This document shows, piece after piece, positions 61,864 to 64,000 of a stretch of 64,000 nt of DNA. Below the pieces are notes generated by a model that was not told the DNA's origin, made no database searches, and was given only the letters and a program-made list of their open reading frames with translations. Location: positions 310,001 to 374,000 of the forward strand of contig CAWKOG010000016.1 in the NCBI GenBank assembly GCA_963851215.1, in the 5' to 3' direction. This DNA is from DATKFM01 sp963851215 (GTDB taxonomy: Bacteria; Pseudomonadota; Alphaproteobacteria; Dongiales; Dongiaceae). The position numbers were made by a program, and so were the translations under genes. Position 1 is the stretch's first letter; each line of letters begins with the position of its first letter.

Positions 61864-63786
61864 ATGACCAGCACGTGCCATGCCCCCACAAAGAGATTTA
61901 ACCGCGTGAGTACAACACTGCCGGCTAATTGGTTCATCGCAGTCGATGATTTGGCGGGTTTGGAAGAGAGCCGAGGCACTGTCGGGCATTTTCTGAGGCG
62001 GCTCCACCGCGCCCACCCAACGGCAACGTTGCGCCGCTTCAATATGGCCGACAACCGTTGCGTCGCCCTACTCTATGGCGATACGACATGCGTAGTCGAG
62101 AGTGCCACTTATTGGCTGTTGAGTGTCGGGCCGCGCCCCTTCGATGTTCGTCTTAGGCAATCTCTACTTGCTGCCATTTCAATCGAAGATCTGCGAGAAC
62201 TCTGCACCTCTCCCGCCGCCCAAGACAATGCCTTGCTCGTAATTGACAAGAACGCCAGTAGCCTGCATGTGATTACTGGCCCGCTAAACATTACCAAAAT
62301 ATTCTGCGGCGAGTTGGAAGGGCGCCTCATCGTCTCTTCCAGCATTCGACTCTTCCCCCGTAAGTGTCTCACCATGAACTCGGGCGCGGTGGCTTCCTAT
62401 GTCCTGAATGGATGTTGCTTGAATGGTCATACGGTGTTTCAGGAGATCGCCGTACTGGACAGGGCTTCTCGCCACGAGTTCGTCGCCGGAAAACACAAAG
62501 CGGCGGCTTATTGGGACTTTGTGCCAGGACGCGCGGCAGCGGACTCGCGATCTTCAGCAGGAACAACCGGTGCGCTATGGGACCTGTTGGTTCAATCAGT
62601 GTCGCGGCTCACAGCGGGCAAACGCGTATTGCTGGCGCTCAGCGGCGGTTATGACTCCGGCGTGTTGCTGGGCATCCTCGGCGGCTACCTCAAGCACCCG
62701 GAAGTCCAATGCTTCTCCTATGTTCACGGCAAGGCGCGAAGCGGTTCGGATGCAGAGGTCGCTGCCCTGCGTGCTGCCCACTATGGGTATGAGCATATGG
62801 CAGTCAACAGTTACTCCGGCGATCTCATTCAAATGCTCGATAGCAATGCGCATCTCTGCCAAGCTTTGCGCTGTCCTTCGTACGAGATCGAGGCATTTCC
62901 AGCACTCGTGAAGCACTACGGGACAGCTGATAGCATCATGCTGTTCGGGGATGAGTGTTTCGGCTGGGGCAGCTACCGCTTGAACAGGCCCGACGACATT
63001 CTTGGTGCGATCAACCTGAAATCACCGGCACTGTTGGACAACTATTCTTCAATGGTCGAATTGCAGCAGTCATCGCATCTGCGCGACAGTCTCGAGGCAG
63101 AGTACAGCCAATTGCGGAAGCGTACGCGCGATTTCGCCAATCCCGACGATGCCAAGGACTTCCTCTACCTTGACCAGCGGTTGCAGTATTTCCTGCTGCC
63201 GCTTCGCACCTTGATTGCCGGATACTGGTTTCCTGTGGCCATGCCCTTGATTTCCACGGATGTTATTGATTTCATGGCGACAATCCCTACCACCGATCGC
63301 GTTGATAAACGATTATTTAAACAAATGGCGCGACAATTCCTGCCCGATTTGTTTCGAATTCGGCAAGCGACACGGAACCAGATTTATCCGGATTTCGACA
63401 GTGAGATTGTTGCTGCTCGGGAGACTCTGCTAAGCGTTGTCGCGAACCGTCATTGGAACATCGAAGGATGCTTCAGTTCGCAAACGTTGGTCGATCTGGT
63501 AAGCGAACTCCGGTCCAAGCGAGCGCGAGAAGGCTTAGACAACGGAACAGCAAATGGATTCAAGAGAGCACTCAAGAAACGTGCGAAACGATTGCTTGCT
63601 AGTAGTCGTATCCTGGAAGAGCGGCAACGTTGGATTCGGCGCCTGTCGTTCAACGAGTTTACGAAATCGTCGGGGCCTGAGTTCGAGCTGCTGAATATTC
63701 TTTGCCTCGCTGATTTCCTTGCCGACAGTGAATTCGATGCCGCTCATGACGCAAAGTCGCACGACAATAACTCAGTGGGATGCTGA
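61864..63786 (+). CDS. asparagine-synthetase-like ATP-dependent ligase without glutaminase Cys
   Basis: Intact 640-residue relative of asparagine synthetase. The N-terminal domain lacks the Cys2 nucleophile needed to draw ammonia from glutamine (the frame starts MTSTCHAP or, from a GTG at 61906, VSTTLPANW). The synthetase domain carries the PP-loop LALSGGYDSGVLLG (near 256-269), GSDAEVAALRAAHYGYEHMA and LFGDECFGWG, with the C-terminal RATRNQIYPDF-type segment. This suggests ATP-dependent amide formation using a free amine or ammonia, as in beta-lactam synthetase or the lasso-peptide cyclases, but no precursor or leader peptidase is nearby. Substrate unknown. Confidence 0.85.
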   Translation: MTSTCHAPTKRFNRVSTTLPANWFIAVDDLAGLEESRGTVGHFLRRLHRAHPTATLRRFNMADNRCVALLYGDTTCVVESATYWLLSVGPRPFDVRLRQSLLAAISIEDLRELCTSPAAQDNALLVIDKNASSLHVITGPLNITKIFCGELEGRLIVSSSIRLFPRKCLTMNSGAVASYVLNGCCLNGHTVFQEIAVLDRASRHEFVAGKHKAAAYWDFVPGRAAADSRSSAGTTGALWDLLVQSVSRLTAGKRVLLALSGGYDSGVLLGILGGYLKHPEVQCFSYVHGKARSGSDAEVAALRAAHYGYEHMAVNSYSGDLIQMLDSNAHLCQALRCPSYEIEAFPALVKHYGTADSIMLFGDECFGWGSYRLNRPDDILGAINLKSPALLDNYSSMVELQQSSHLRDSLEAEYSQLRKRTRDFANPDDAKDFLYLDQRLQYFLLPLRTLIAGYWFPVAMPLISTDVIDFMATIPTTDRVDKRLFKQMARQFLPDLFRIRQATRNQIYPDFDSEIVAARETLLSVVANRHWNIEGCFSSQTLVDLVSELRSKRAREGLDNGTANGFKRALKKRAKRLLASSRILEERQRWIRRLSFNEFTKSSGPEFELLNILCLADFLADSEFDAAHDAKSHDNNSVGC

Positions 63787-63863
63787 GTGCCCAATACATC
63801 GATCGGCATTGCAGGTATATCAAGCCGCCCATCGTGCAGCTGAGACTGAAACCAACCCAAATT

Positions 63864-64000
63864 ATGAGCAGGAGAACACTAGGGCGCGCTCGCGGCCTTG
63901 TGTTTGGGTCCGGTCAGATTGCTAGCACACTCACCAATGCGAATGACATTTCAGCAGGAGTGTGTCGACGGGATTCCTCCGCTTGCCTGGATCGCGATCC
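63864..64000 (+). CDS. possible start of a further gene, cut by the window end
   Basis: An ATG at 63864 opens a frame that stays open to the window end (MSRRTLGRARGLVFGSGQIA). It could be the N-terminus of a membrane protein such as a polysaccharide flippase, but another frame from about 63937 is also open, and neither has a clear ribosome-binding site. Confidence 0.25.
   Translation, partial: MSRRTLGRARGLVFGSGQIASTLTNANDISAGVCRRDSSACLDRD

Noticed and set aside
59924..63786. Lasso-peptide biosynthesis
   Set aside because: Asn-synthetase-like proteins are present, but I see no B1/B2 leader-binding or peptidase proteins and no precursor peptide.

Overview
The window is a GC-rich bacterial chromosome segment of alphaproteobacterial type. 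This is inferred from DUF992 and DUF4399 secreted proteins, a DUF3563-like protein, Pot-type ABC transport, FAD/GcvT-type demethylating oxidoreductases, MttB homologues and dense CHASE2-cyclase signalling genes. I saw no rRNA, tRNA or CRISPR array. I cannot name the genus.

Layout. (1) 0.1-2.2 kb: an M23 cell-wall metallopeptidase and a DUF992 exported protein. (2) 2.2-9.5 kb: a sugar block with an FGGY kinase and RbsD/FucU mutarotase diverging from methylthioribose kinase (mtnK); mtnA is convergent with mtnK; then a small/large gene pair resembling N,N-dimethylformamidase. (3) 9.5-19.5 kb: interspersed palindromic repeats, a LysR gene, and a long minus-strand catabolic operon (IolD, type II NADH dehydrogenase, SMP-30 lactonase, Gfo/Idh/MocA dehydrogenase, HpcH/HpaI aldolase, IlvD/Edd dehydratase) that looks like non-phosphorylative aldonate or inositol-type catabolism. 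(4) 19.7-26.1 kb: a tandem DUF4399 pair and a signalling operon (exported protein, CHASE2-adenylate cyclase, exported caspase/SH3/SUMF protein). (5) 26.4-31.2 kb: a TetR regulator diverging from a dimethylglycine/sarcosine-dehydrogenase-like gene and an MttB-like methyltransferase, consistent with catabolism of methylated amines. (6) 31.3-35 kb: a FecR-domain protein with a proline-glycine tail, an exported alpha/beta hydrolase and an M15 peptidase. (7) 35.2-43.5 kb: a Pot-type ABC importer, an enolase-superfamily dehydratase, a GcvA-like LysR regulator, a small basic protein and a xylulokinase-like FGGY kinase. (8) 43.9-64 kb: an accessory-looking, lower-GC region with a D,D-carboxypeptidase, a Mur-ligase/peptidyl-tRNA-hydrolase fusion, a membrane acyltransferase, small orphan genes, an IS3 remnant, a 46-residue exported Gly-rich peptide, phosphomannomutase, an acidic-repeat exported protein, an ICMT-like membrane methyltransferase, UDP-glucose dehydrogenase, a trypsin-like lipoprotein with no catalytic triad, a family-2 glycosyltransferase and two divergent asparagine-synthetase-like ligases.

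How it fits together. The first 43 kb is mostly uptake and oxidation of small polar substrates (sugars, sugar acids, inositol derivatives, methylated amines, polyamine-like compounds). The last 20 kb resembles an envelope glycan or glycopeptide locus: PMM/PGM and Ugd supply activated sugar and uronic acid, GT2 transfers sugar, the acyltransferase and ICMT-like protein modify, and the Mur-ligase fusion and the Asn-synthetase-like enzymes form amide bonds. This joint role is inference.

About 25 apparent frameshifts are scattered through otherwise well-conserved genes. This suggests residual sequence or assembly errors for many of them, so the entries marked as frameshifted should not automatically be read as dead genes.
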